From: Sulfuritalea sp. | Lineage (GTDB): Bacteria > Pseudomonadota > Gammaproteobacteria > Burkholderiales > Rhodocyclaceae | Direction of reading: 5' to 3' | Assembly (NCBI GenBank): GCA_023229685.1 | Contig: JALNYT010000010.1 | Span: forward strand, 51,454-115,453 | DNA: 64,000 nt | Shown here: positions 45,849 through 54,434 of the stretch, piece by piece | Numbering within the stretch: the first letter of the stretch is position 1 | How the letters are laid out: each line of letters begins with the position of its first letter | Notes under the pieces: generated by a model | The model's input: the letters and a program-made list of their open reading frames with translations, nothing else | What the model was told of the DNA's origin: nothing | The model's database searches: none | Translations under genes and position numbers: made by a program

Positions 45849-47684
45849 CTAGCGGGTGATCGAAATCACACCCGAAGAACCATCGACCCTGAGCATCATT
45901 CCGGTCTTGATGACCTTGGTGCCATGGCCCGTTCCCACTACTGCCGGCAAGCCGTACTCGCGACAGACGATGGCGGCATGGCTCATGACGCCGCCGACAT
46001 CGGTGATGCAGGCCTTGATCTTGGCGAATGCCGGCGCCCATGACGGCGACGTTGTCGGCGCCACCAGGATTTCGCCGTCCTGCAGATCGCGAATGTCCTG
46101 CGCGCTGCGACAGACGCGTGCCTTGCCCTCGACGATACCGGGACTGCCGGCAAAGCCCTTGAGTTCGGTGATGCTGTCGGGATCGCTGACATCCTGAACC
46201 GCGGACCAGTCGGCCAGCGACTTGTTGGTGACACCCCAGAGCACGATGGTGAAGGGCTCCTGGATCACTTCCGGCGCGATGCCGATGGCGGGTGGTGGGC
46301 TCCACTGGCGGAACTTCTCCATGACGCCCTTGCGCCACTCGATTTCCGGCGGCCAGGTGAAGGTGCCGCGCGGCGTGACGCCGGTGGCCCAGGCGGTGAC
46401 GACGTCCCACAATGCCGACTTGATTTCGTCGCGGCGCAGGTACCAGATATCCTCGACGTCCTTGATCATGCCGTGATCCTTCATGATCGCACCGACTTCG
46501 CGCATCTTGTTCCAGAACACCGAGTGGAACCAGTGCTCGACATAGAACAGATGGTTCTCGACATAGGGGAACACCGTCTTGGCACAGCCGAGCAGCTCGT
46601 CGAACTGCTTGAGGTCGGCCTCGTTGGTGATCAGGGCGCGGTACTCGGCGGTGATGCGGTCGCGTTCGGCGCGCACCTGCTCCGTCGGCCGATCGATGTT
46701 GCCGCCGGTGTTGAGCTTGCCGATGTAGGTCTGGATGCCGGACAGCGGAATGTCGAGGGTATCGTTCCAGCTACGGTCGGTGTGGAACCAGCCGGTGCCG
46801 GTGGAGATGTTGAACCACGGGTAGCGGGCCTTCTCGAAAGCCGCCAGCCATTCCGCGCCCTTGGGCAGTTTCTCGACCGCGGCCTTGACCGCAACCCAGT
46901 CCCGATGCCCGGTGACAGCCTTGTCGACGCCTAGCGCAATGGCTTTCTTCGCCAGTTCCTTGAGCTCGTCATCCGGCTTGTACATGATGACGTCGATGCC
47001 CGAGATCATCTGCGTGATGCGTTGCAGCGGGATGCTGGGGAACAGCTTCTGCGTGAAGTCCATGAAGAAGACGTAGGCCGCATAGCCGAGATTGAGGAAC
47101 TCGAAGTGGTACTGCCAGCACTTGATGCCGAGATTGATCAGGTCGTCGTAGTTCTTGATCAGGTGGTAGCCCTTGGATTCACCGAGGGCGTCCATGACCA
47201 CCGAGATGTCTTCGAGATCCGGCAGGGGAGAAATCTGCAGGTCCTCGAGTTCCTTGATGGTGGCCTCCATCTTGACCTTCCACTTGGCCTCCAGCGCATC
47301 CCAGTTCTTGTAGTAGTAGCCGGCGCGCTCCATGAAGTTCGGCACGCGGCTACCGATTTCCGCGCCATCCTTGACCGGCACCGGCGAGATATAGACGTAG
47401 CCGTTGATCATGCGGTGATCGACACCGCGCACCGGTGGCACCTGGAAGATGCGGTTGTTGAACTGCGACAGGGCGAGGAACCAGGCCTCGTCCCAGATGG
47501 TGTCGAAGGGGTAGAGCGGTTCCGGATAGTGCAATCCGTCGTAGAACCAGAACGTCTCCTTTTCGTACTGGGTGCGCACCGGATCGTCGGTAACGAACTG
47601 GTACTGGTACGGATACATTCTCTCCCAGCCTTCGGTGCCGGGAATGGTCTTGGCCTTTACATCGTGCGGAATCGGAAACTTCAT
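45849..47684 (-). CDS. ppsA: Phenylphosphate synthase subunit A (phosphohistidine subunit)
   Basis: A 611-residue protein. The C-terminal mobile domain has the phosphoryl-carrying histidine H569 in GGVMSHAAIVCREYG, as in PEP synthase and pyruvate phosphate dikinase. The N-terminal ~450 residues are specific to the phenol enzyme. Together with PpsB it transfers a phosphoryl group from ATP to phenol. The ATG at 47684 has AAGGAGACATTCA directly upstream; the longer frame to 47948 crosses the promoter region. It is the first gene of the operon, 80 bases downstream of a -24/-12 promoter candidate. Confidence 0.9.
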   Translation of the reverse strand: MKFPIPHDVKAKTIPGTEGWERMYPYQYQFVTDDPVRTQYEKETFWFYDGLHYPEPLYPFDTIWDEAWFLALSQFNNRIFQVPPVRGVDHRMINGYVYISPVPVKDGAEIGSRVPNFMERAGYYYKNWDALEAKWKVKMEATIKELEDLQISPLPDLEDISVVMDALGESKGYHLIKNYDDLINLGIKCWQYHFEFLNLGYAAYVFFMDFTQKLFPSIPLQRITQMISGIDVIMYKPDDELKELAKKAIALGVDKAVTGHRDWVAVKAAVEKLPKGAEWLAAFEKARYPWFNISTGTGWFHTDRSWNDTLDIPLSGIQTYIGKLNTGGNIDRPTEQVRAERDRITAEYRALITNEADLKQFDELLGCAKTVFPYVENHLFYVEHWFHSVFWNKMREVGAIMKDHGMIKDVEDIWYLRRDEIKSALWDVVTAWATGVTPRGTFTWPPEIEWRKGVMEKFRQWSPPPAIGIAPEVIQEPFTIVLWGVTNKSLADWSAVQDVSDPDSITELKGFAGSPGIVEGKARVCRSAQDIRDLQDGEILVAPTTSPSWAPAFAKIKACITDVGGVMSHAAIVCREYGLPAVVGTGHGTKVIKTGMMLRVDGSSGVISITR

Positions 47685-47764
47685 TGAATGTCTCCTTCTG
47701 TAATTATTTATTGTGGAAATCGGAAAACCGGCCCCGGTCAGCTGCCGGGAGTCATGGATGTAAC

Positions 47765-47779
47765 GCAAGGCCCGGGCCA
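47765..47779 (-). promoter_or_regulatory. Sigma-54 (-24/-12) promoter candidate for the phenol operon
   Basis: On the minus strand, TGGCCCGGGCCTTGC keeps the invariant GG and GC separated by 10 bases, about 80 bases before the ppsA start codon. An enhancer-binding activator with a sigma-54 contact motif is encoded divergently next door. Confidence 0.65.
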
Positions 47780-47862
47780 CCTGCGTTTGATGCGGCGCAA
47801 TATTTGGAGTGGAAAATGAATGGCGAGTCGGCCCGAATCGTCTGGAATGCTGGAATCTGAAT

Positions 47863-47880
47863 TTGATGCATGCGCAGCAA
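47863..47880. promoter_or_regulatory. Candidate activator-binding site upstream of the sigma-54 promoter
   Basis: TTGATGC-ATGC-GCAGCAA is an inverted repeat with 7-base arms and one mismatch, about 85 bases upstream of the -24 element. A related half pair (TTGATGC followed by GGCGCAA) lies at 47787-47800. Position and symmetry fit an upstream activator sequence. The remainder of the 420-base divergent gap is relatively AT-rich and holds no gene. Confidence 0.4.
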
Positions 47881-48040
47881 AAATGACAAACGGAATGTCG
47901 AAAGGGGCGATAACGATGCTCAGGCAGCGTCAATCGACTGTTGTTCATTTGGTAAAAATTTCAGTCTTGGGGTGGAAAATTTGATCTTCCGATCACTCGC
48001 CGGGATCATGGGGTCCGCAGGCGAAATCCGCTTTTTGACT

Positions 48041-48048
48041 TTGATCAA
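48041..48048 (+). promoter_or_regulatory. TTGATCAA half-site upstream of the activator gene
   Basis: A perfect TTGATCAA octamer, the half-site recognised by DmpR/XylR-type activators, 57 bases before the activator start codon. A single octamer is weak evidence; autoregulation is possible. Confidence 0.25.
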
Positions 48049-48104
48049 GGTATGCTTCCCGGTCTGCGCTTAAAAGAGCAGATTCAGGAGGAGACAGTGA
48101 GAGT

Positions 48105-49856
48105 GTGGCAATGACCAAGCTCCGCAGTGTTGGGCGCTCGACCAACGAGGATCTGCGCGCCCGCGTACATTTTTGCTCCGAGACCGGGCAGATATGGTTG
48201 CATGAGCATCGCATGCTGCTGGTGCACGCCGAGGCGCAGGCGACACTGCGCAATGAACTGATCGACACCCTTGGCATGGACCGCGCCAAAGGGCTGCTCA
48301 CCCGCATGGGCTACGCGTCCGGCGTGCGCGATGCCGAACTCGCCCGCACCCGCGCCGAGGATTCGAGCGACCTCGAAGCCTTCATGACCGGGCCGCAACT
48401 CCATACGCTGGAGGGCATCGTCAAGGTGACACCGCTGAAGCTGGAACTGAACCGCCATTCCGGGAAGTTCTACGCCGAGATTCTCTGGGAGCACTCCTGG
48501 GAAGGACAATCCCATCGCCGCCACTACGGCATTCACAGCGAGCCGGTGTGCTGGACCCAGATTGGTTATGCCTGCGGCTACACCTCGGCGTTCATGGGGC
48601 GCACCATCCTGTACAAGGAGGTCGAATGTACCGGGATGGGGCACAACAACTGCCGAATTGTCGGCAAGCCGGCCGAGGAATGGGACGATGCTGCCGAGCA
48701 GATGCGCTTCTTCAACAGCGAATCGATTGCCGATCAACTGATTGACCTGCAGACCCAGGTGGTGCAGCTACGATCCTCGATTGGTGACCGCGATCAGTTG
48801 CCGGAGGACGTCACCGGGACTTCTCCCGGCTTTCGCGCCGCCTACGAGCTGCTCAAGCAGGCGGCCGGCAGCCACATTAGCGTCCTGCTGCAGGGCGAAA
48901 CCGGTGTCGGCAAGGAGGTCTTCGCGCGCAGCTTGCACGAAATGGGGCCGCGCTGCAGCAAGCCCTTCGTCGCCGTCAACTGTGCGGCGATTCCGCAGGA
49001 ACTGGTCGAGTCGGAACTCTTCGGCGTCGAAAAGGGCGCCTATACCGGCGCTCTGGTATCCCGCCCGGGACGTTTCGAGCGTGCCGATGGCGGTACCCTG
49101 TTTCTCGACGAGATCGGCGACCTGCCGCTGTCGGCGCAGGCCAAGTTGTTGCGCGTATTGCAGGACGGCGAGATTGAGCGTCTGGGCGACCAGAAGACGC
49201 GCAAGATCAATGTGCGGCTGGTGGCGGCCACCAACACCAATCTGCAGGAACTGGTCAAGGCGGGACGTTTCCGTTCCGACCTGTACTACCGGCTCAACGC
49301 CTACCAGATCGTCATACCGCCGCTGCGCGAGCGCAAGCAGGACATACCCCTGCTGGCCAAGCACTTTCTGGCCAAGCACACGGCGATACACGGCAAGAAA
49401 CTGCGGGGGTTCACCGACAAGGCCAAGCGCGCCCTGCTGGCTTATCCGTGGCCGGGAAACATTCGCGAACTGCAGAACGCGGTCGAGCGCGGCGTAATAC
49501 TTGCGCCCAGTGGCACCCGTATCGAGGTGAGCCACCTGTTTCTGTCAAGCAATGATGTGCAGCCGCAGGAATTCGGCCTCGACCCTAGCGGAGGACTCGA
49601 CATCAACCGCTGGGAGGCCGGGAAGGATCTGCGCGAGGCGGTTTTCAACGGTACGCTGACGCTCGACCAAGTCGAAGCCATGCTGCTCGAAACCGCGGTC
49701 GACAAGGCTCGCGGCAACCTGTCATCGGCGGCGCGGATGCTCGGTCTGACCAGGCCGCAGATTGCCTATCGCCTGAAGCGTTTGCATGAGGGCAAGGACG
49801 GTCCGGGTGATCCCGCGTCCGCGGCGTTCGACGGGACGCGCGTCGGCTCGATCTGA
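48105..49856 (+). CDS. Phenol-responsive sigma-54 activator of the DmpR/MopR class
   Basis: A 583-residue enhancer-binding protein: XylR_N and V4R sensor (1-210), B linker, AAA+ domain with GETGVGKE (264-271), the sigma-54 contact GAYTGA (311-316) and Walker B FLDEIGD, then a Fis-type helix-turn-helix (SSAARMLGLTRPQIAYRLKRL). Residues I recall as zinc ligands in MopR (C155, E178, C181, C189) appear with identical spacing as C149, E172, C175, C183. The phenol-contacting H106 and W134 correspond to H100 and W128. Start GTG 48105 is 13 bases after AGGAGG; ATG 48111 is the alternative. Divergent from the phenol operon, which it very probably activates. Confidence 0.9.
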   Translation: MAMTKLRSVGRSTNEDLRARVHFCSETGQIWLHEHRMLLVHAEAQATLRNELIDTLGMDRAKGLLTRMGYASGVRDAELARTRAEDSSDLEAFMTGPQLHTLEGIVKVTPLKLELNRHSGKFYAEILWEHSWEGQSHRRHYGIHSEPVCWTQIGYACGYTSAFMGRTILYKEVECTGMGHNNCRIVGKPAEEWDDAAEQMRFFNSESIADQLIDLQTQVVQLRSSIGDRDQLPEDVTGTSPGFRAAYELLKQAAGSHISVLLQGETGVGKEVFARSLHEMGPRCSKPFVAVNCAAIPQELVESELFGVEKGAYTGALVSRPGRFERADGGTLFLDEIGDLPLSAQAKLLRVLQDGEIERLGDQKTRKINVRLVAATNTNLQELVKAGRFRSDLYYRLNAYQIVIPPLRERKQDIPLLAKHFLAKHTAIHGKKLRGFTDKAKRALLAYPWPGNIRELQNAVERGVILAPSGTRIEVSHLFLSSNDVQPQEFGLDPSGGLDINRWEAGKDLREAVFNGTLTLDQVEAMLLETAVDKARGNLSSAARMLGLTRPQIAYRLKRLHEGKDGPGDPASAAFDGTRVGSI

Positions 49857-50323
49857 TGCAGGTGATCTTGCCGCAGCCGGTGGCGGACTATCTCACCGCC
49901 CACCATGTCATGACGCTTGCCACTCAGGGGGCAGAAGGTCCATGGGCGGCCGCCGTGTTCTATGCCAGCGACGGCTGCTCCCTGATTTTTCTGTCTTCCC
50001 CGAGTACTCGCCACTGCCGCAATCTGGCGCTGGACGGCCGCTGCGCGGCGACGATTCAGGAAGACTACAGCGACTGGGCCCGGATCAAGGGCATACAACT
50101 GGAAGGGCGGGTTATCGAACTTCAGGGCGACGAGGAGCACCGCGCCCGGACGCTCTATGGCGAAAAATTTCCCGTCGCCAGCCCGCTCGGAAACGTGCCG
50201 CCGGCCATCGTCAAGGCGCTGGCAAAGATACGCTGGTTCAGGCTGGTGCCGGAGCGTTTTTATTTCATCGACAACAGCAAGGGCTTCGGCCACCGCGACG
50301 AGATCGACCTCAGGCGCGGCTGA
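49856..50323 (+). CDS. Pyridoxamine-5'-phosphate-oxidase-like protein (UPF0306-like)
   Basis: A 155-residue split-barrel flavin-binding-fold protein (HHVMTLATQGAEGPWAAAVFY, SSPSTRHCRNL, IQLEGRVIELQGDEE). No specific reaction is known for this branch. The start overlaps the stop of the activator gene (TGATG), so it is co-translated with the regulator. Whether it takes part in phenol metabolism is unknown. A second, different PNPOx-like gene lies at the far end of the divergent operon. Confidence 0.75.
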   Translation: MQVILPQPVADYLTAHHVMTLATQGAEGPWAAAVFYASDGCSLIFLSSPSTRHCRNLALDGRCAATIQEDYSDWARIKGIQLEGRVIELQGDEEHRARTLYGEKFPVASPLGNVPPAIVKALAKIRWFRLVPERFYFIDNSKGFGHRDEIDLRRG

Positions 50324-50354
50324 TATGCCGCGCGCCCGGGCTGGAGCGCTGCGT

Positions 50355-51269
50355 TCAGCTGCCGCGCTTGCGCGCCAAGGGCAGGTCGTCGCGCATGACG
50401 AGGAAGATCTTGCCCTCGGCATGTTCGGTATCCAGCCAGACGACTGGCAGATGGGGAAAAGCTGCCTCGACCAGATCCTGATTGTGACCGACTTCGATGG
50501 CGATCATGCCGCCGGGATTCAGGTGTTCGCGAGCTTCGGCGAGAATGCGCCGCACCACGTCGAGCCCATCTGCACCGGCGGCCAGCGCGAGCACCGGTTC
50601 ATGGCGGTACTCGGCGGGCAGGGCGTCCATCGCCGCGGCGGTGACATAGGGCGGGTTGCATAAAATGAGGTCGTAGCGCTTGCCTTTTACTGCGGCAAAC
50701 AGATCGGACTCGATCGCATGCACGCGATCATCGAGTGCGTAATCGGCGATGTTGCGGCGTGCCACGGCCAGGGCGTCGGCAGAGACGTCGATCGCGTCCA
50801 CTGTAGCGTTGGGGAAGGCATGGGCCATCAGAATCGCCAGACAACCCGAGCCGGTGCACAGATCGAGCGCTGTGCCGACGGCTTCCGCATCTTCAATCCA
50901 GGGTGCGAAACCGTTTTCCAGCAGTTCGGCGAAATAGGAACGCGGAACGATGACCCGCTGATCGACATAAAAACGGAAGGGCCCGAGCCAGGCTTCCTGC
51001 ACCAGATAGGCGGTGGGCAGGCGGTGCACCACGCGCTGCTGGAGGTTGTTCAGCAGTGTCAGGCGCTCGCTCTTTGTCAGGTGTGCATCGAGCCAGGGCT
51101 CCAGCCTGTCTCTCGGCAAATGCAGAGTGGCGAGAATGAGCCAGATCGCCTCGTCCCAGGCGTTGTCGGTGCCGTGACCGTAAAACAGCCCCGTCTCGTT
51201 GAAGCGGCTGACCGCCCAGCGCAGCCAATCGCGGACGGTGACGAGTTCGTCGGTCGCGCTATCGATCAA
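50355..51269 (-). CDS. prmB: Ribosomal protein L3 glutamine N5-methyltransferase
   Basis: A 304-residue SAM-dependent methyltransferase with the catalytic NPPY motif (ILCNPPYVTAAAMDALP) and the SAM site ALDLCTGSGCLAILMA. The N-terminal region is typical of PrmB rather than PrmC. No ATG or GTG lies at the right place. TTG 51269 overlaps the dapE stop by TTGA and gives the family length, so I chose it; the longer upstream frame is a dapE shadow. Confidence 0.87.
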   Translation of the reverse strand: MIDSATDELVTVRDWLRWAVSRFNETGLFYGHGTDNAWDEAIWLILATLHLPRDRLEPWLDAHLTKSERLTLLNNLQQRVVHRLPTAYLVQEAWLGPFRFYVDQRVIVPRSYFAELLENGFAPWIEDAEAVGTALDLCTGSGCLAILMAHAFPNATVDAIDVSADALAVARRNIADYALDDRVHAIESDLFAAVKGKRYDLILCNPPYVTAAAMDALPAEYRHEPVLALAAGADGLDVVRRILAEAREHLNPGGMIAIEVGHNQDLVEAAFPHLPVVWLDTEHAEGKIFLVMRDDLPLARKRGS

Positions 51270-52393
51270 TTTGACGTCAGCCGGTCGAAGGTTTGTTCGT
51301 AGATTCGGGCCAGCGGTTCGAGATCGGCGATGGCGATGCATTCGTCGATCTTGTGAATGCTGGCGTTGACCGGACCGAATTCCACCAGTTGCGGGCAGAT
51401 GTCGGCGATGAAGCGGCCGTCGGAGGTGCCGCCGGTGGTCGAGAGTTCGATTGAGATACCGACCTCGGCGCCCACTGCTTCGGTCAGCGCTTCGCACAGA
51501 GCGCCGCGCGGCGTCAGGAAGGGCTTCGCGCCCAGCGTCCAGCGGATGTCGTATTCAATCTGGTGGCGATCGAGTAGGGCGTGCACGCGGGACTGCAGCC
51601 CTTCGACGGTGCTGGCCGTCGAGAAGCGGAAGTTGAAGGCGATATCGAAGGTGCCCGGCACGACATTGCCGGCACCGGTTCCGCCATGGGCGTTCGAAAT
51701 CTGGAAGCTGGTCGGCGGGAAATATTCATTGCCGGCATCCCATGTCGTGGCGGCAAGTTCTGCCAGTGCCGGCGCCGCCAGATGCACCGGATTCTTTACC
51801 AGATGCGGATAGGCGACGTGGCCTTGCACGCCCTTGACGGTGAGGCTGGCCGAGAGCGAACCGCGGCGTCCGTTCTTCATCGTGTCACCCAGACGGTTGA
51901 CGCAGGTCGGTTCGCCGACGATGCAGAAGTCGATGGTTTCATTGCGCGTCCGCAGCGCTTCCACCACGCGTACCGTGCCATCGATCGCATCGCCTTCCTC
52001 GTCGGAGGTGAGCAACAGGGCCAGAGAGTCGGCGCTGGCGGAACGGCGATTGACGAGGCGTTCCATGGCGACCACGCAGGCCGCGATCGAGCTTTTCATG
52101 TCGGCCGCGCCACGGCCATAAAGATAGCCGGCGCGCAGCGTCGGTTCGAAGGGCGGCGACGTCCATTGCTCCAGCGGCCCGGTGGGCACCACGTCGGTAT
52201 GACCAGCGAAACAGATCAGCTTGCCAGTCGTGCCGCGTCGCGCCCAGAGATTCGAAACGCCGCCGGCATCGATGCGTTCGATGCGGAAGCCCAGCGGCTT
52301 CAGCCAGGAGGCGATCAGGTCGAGGCAGCCGGCATCCTCGGGAGTCACCGAAGGGCAGGCGATCAGCGCCCGCGCTTTTTCCAACACCGGCAT
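51266..52393 (-). CDS. dapE: Succinyl-diaminopimelate desuccinylase
   Basis: A 375-residue zinc peptidase-family enzyme of the succinylase route to lysine and peptidoglycan. FAGHTDVVPTG and the YGRGAADMKSSIAA motif carry metal ligands and the family aspartate; LTSDEEGDAIDGT contains the catalytic glutamates. It overlaps pilU at its start and prmB at its end. The dapC-dapD-pilU-dapE-prmB order is a common betaproteobacterial arrangement. Confidence 0.95.
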   Translation of the reverse strand: MPVLEKARALIACPSVTPEDAGCLDLIASWLKPLGFRIERIDAGGVSNLWARRGTTGKLICFAGHTDVVPTGPLEQWTSPPFEPTLRAGYLYGRGAADMKSSIAACVVAMERLVNRRSASADSLALLLTSDEEGDAIDGTVRVVEALRTRNETIDFCIVGEPTCVNRLGDTMKNGRRGSLSASLTVKGVQGHVAYPHLVKNPVHLAAPALAELAATTWDAGNEYFPPTSFQISNAHGGTGAGNVVPGTFDIAFNFRFSTASTVEGLQSRVHALLDRHQIEYDIRWTLGAKPFLTPRGALCEALTEAVGAEVGISIELSTTGGTSDGRFIADICPQLVEFGPVNASIHKIDECIAIADLEPLARIYEQTFDRLTSN

Positions 52394-53583
52394 CAGTTGT
52401 CCATCTTCAGGGTGAATTCGCTGAAGGACCCTGGAGCGACAGACTTGGTGTAGTCAGGAGCCGTTCCCTTGACATCGTTCCCGGGCGCTTGCGCCGCTGG
52501 CTCGCCGGTCTCCCCGGCCCCTGCCGCGGCGTTGTTGATCACCTGCTGCAGGTTGTTGGCCGAATCGGCGTTGGCGAGCGCTTCTTCGAGCGTGATGGCG
52601 CCGCTCTTGTAGAGCAGGAACAGGGCCTGCTCGAAGGTCTGGCTGCCCGGCACCATGCTGTTCTCCATGGCGTCCTTGATCTCGTTGAGGTCGCCCTTTT
52701 CGATCAGTTCGGCAATATGTCGCGAGTTGAGCAGGATTTCCACCGCGGCGATGCGGCCGCCGCTGGGGGTTCTGACCAGCCGCTGGGAGACCACGCACTT
52801 CAGCGTCACGGCGAGGTCGGCAAGCAGCGACGGGCGGTTTTCCAGGGGATAGAAGCTGATGATCCGGCTCATCGCGTGGTAGCTGTTGTTGGCGTGCAGC
52901 GTCGCCATGCACAGGTGGCCGGACTGAGCGTAGGCGATGGCCTGGGTCATGGTGTCCTTGTCGCGAATTTCGCCGATGAAGATCACATCCGGCGCCTGGC
53001 GCAGGGCGTTCTTCAGCGCGATCTGATAGGCCTTGGTGTCGGTGCCGACCTCCCGTTGATTGACGATGGATTTCTTGTTCTTGAACAGGAATTCGAGCGG
53101 GTCTTCGAGCGTCAGGATGTGGCCCGAGGCGTTCTCGTTGCGGTGGTCGATCATCGACGTCAGCGTGGTCGACTTGCCGGAGCCCGTGGCGCCGACCATC
53201 AGGATCAGACCCCGCTTTTCCATGATCACGTCTTTCAGGATCGGCGGCAGGCCGAGCTCATCGAATTTGGGAATGTCCACGGGAATGTAGCGCGCCACCA
53301 TGGCCGGCGTGCCGCGCTGATAGAAACAGGAGAGGCGGAAAACCCCGACCTCCGGCGACACGACGCGGGTCTGCAGTTCCTTCTCGCGATCGAACTCCTC
53401 CATCTGTTCCGGGCTGAGGACTTCACCGAGCAGGCTGCGCACGGTCGCCACATCGAGGACGGCGGGATTGATCGGCACCGAATTGCCCAGCAACTTGATG
53501 GTGATCGGGGCGCCGACCGAGAAAAAGAGGTCCGAGGCCTTCTTCTCCGACATCAGTTGAAACAGTCTCTGCATAGTGCCCAT
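52393..53583 (-). CDS. pilU: Type IV pilus retraction ATPase, PilU-type
   Basis: A 396-residue hexameric ATPase of the PilT/PilU family. The Walker A motif GATGSGKST is at 131-139, followed by the Asp box GHILTLEDPLEF and the His box GHLCMATLHANNSY. The extended C-terminal tail (about 40 residues) is typical of PilU rather than PilT. It sits inside the dap cluster without other pilus genes. GGGGAG lies 8 bases before the ATG. Confidence 0.88.
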   Translation of the reverse strand: MGTMQRLFQLMSEKKASDLFFSVGAPITIKLLGNSVPINPAVLDVATVRSLLGEVLSPEQMEEFDREKELQTRVVSPEVGVFRLSCFYQRGTPAMVARYIPVDIPKFDELGLPPILKDVIMEKRGLILMVGATGSGKSTTLTSMIDHRNENASGHILTLEDPLEFLFKNKKSIVNQREVGTDTKAYQIALKNALRQAPDVIFIGEIRDKDTMTQAIAYAQSGHLCMATLHANNSYHAMSRIISFYPLENRPSLLADLAVTLKCVVSQRLVRTPSGGRIAAVEILLNSRHIAELIEKGDLNEIKDAMENSMVPGSQTFEQALFLLYKSGAITLEEALANADSANNLQQVINNAAAGAGETGEPAAQAPGNDVKGTAPDYTKSVAPGSFSEFTLKMDN

Positions 53584-53604
53584 GGCTTGGTCTCCCCTGC
53601 GTGT

Positions 53605-54423
53605 TCAGTCGCGAAGCAGCTCGTTGATGCCGGTCTTGGCCCGCGTCTGGGCATCCACCCGTTTGACGATGACGGCGCAGTAGAGGCTGTACTTGCCGTC
53701 TGCCGATGGCAGATTGCCGCTGACCACCACCGAGCCTGCCGGAATGCGCCCGTATATCACTTCACCGGTGGCGCGATCATAGATCTTGGTGCTCTGGCCA
53801 ATATACACACCCATCGAGATCACGCAGTTGTCTTCGACGATGACGCCTTCCACGACTTCGGAGCGAGCGCCGACGAAGCAGTTGTCGCCGATGATGGTCG
53901 GGTTGGCCTGCAAGGGCTCCAGCACGCCGCCGATGCCGACGCCGCCGGACAGATGCACGTTCTTGCCGATCTGTGCGCAGGAGCCGACTGTGGCCCAGGC
54001 ATCGACCATCGTGCCTTCGTCAACATAGGCGCCGATATTGACGAAACTGGGCATCAGCACCACGTTTTTTCCGATGAAGCTGCCGCGCCGCGCGATGGCG
54101 CCGGGTACGACGCGAAAGCCGCCGGTGTTGAAGCGGTGGGTGTCGTAGTGGGCGAACTTGGTCGGCACCTTGTCGAAGTAGCGCATCGGGCCGGACTCCA
54201 TCAACTGGTTGTCTTCGAGACGAAAAGACAACAGCACGGCTTTCTTGATCCACTGGTGCGTGGTCCACTCGCCTTCGATTTTTTCCGCGACGCGCAACGC
54301 GCCGCTATCGAGTTCGCCCAGTACATGCGTCACCGCATCGCCAATACGCGCCGGAGCGGCGCCGGGACTCAGGTTGGCGCGGTCTTCCCACGCCTGTTCG
54401 ATGATCTGCTGTAGTTCGTTCAT
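53605..54423 (-). CDS. dapD: Tetrahydrodipicolinate N-succinyltransferase
   Basis: A 272-residue left-handed beta-helix acyltransferase (hexapeptide repeats such as IGAYVDEGTMVDAWA, IGDNCFVGARSEVVEG). It makes N-succinyl-2-amino-6-oxopimelate in lysine/DAP synthesis. ATG 54423 gives the standard length. It lies 11 bases after dapC and 21 bases before pilU. Confidence 0.96.
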   Translation of the reverse strand: MNELQQIIEQAWEDRANLSPGAAPARIGDAVTHVLGELDSGALRVAEKIEGEWTTHQWIKKAVLLSFRLEDNQLMESGPMRYFDKVPTKFAHYDTHRFNTGGFRVVPGAIARRGSFIGKNVVLMPSFVNIGAYVDEGTMVDAWATVGSCAQIGKNVHLSGGVGIGGVLEPLQANPTIIGDNCFVGARSEVVEGVIVEDNCVISMGVYIGQSTKIYDRATGEVIYGRIPAGSVVVSGNLPSADGKYSLYCAVIVKRVDAQTRAKTGINELLRD

Positions 54424-54434
54424 GGCGATTGCTT

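Noticed and set aside
45849..47948. Longer ppsA from 47948
   Set aside because: It would cross the sigma-54 promoter and add an 88-residue extension of unusual composition; ATG 47684 has a good ribosome-binding site.
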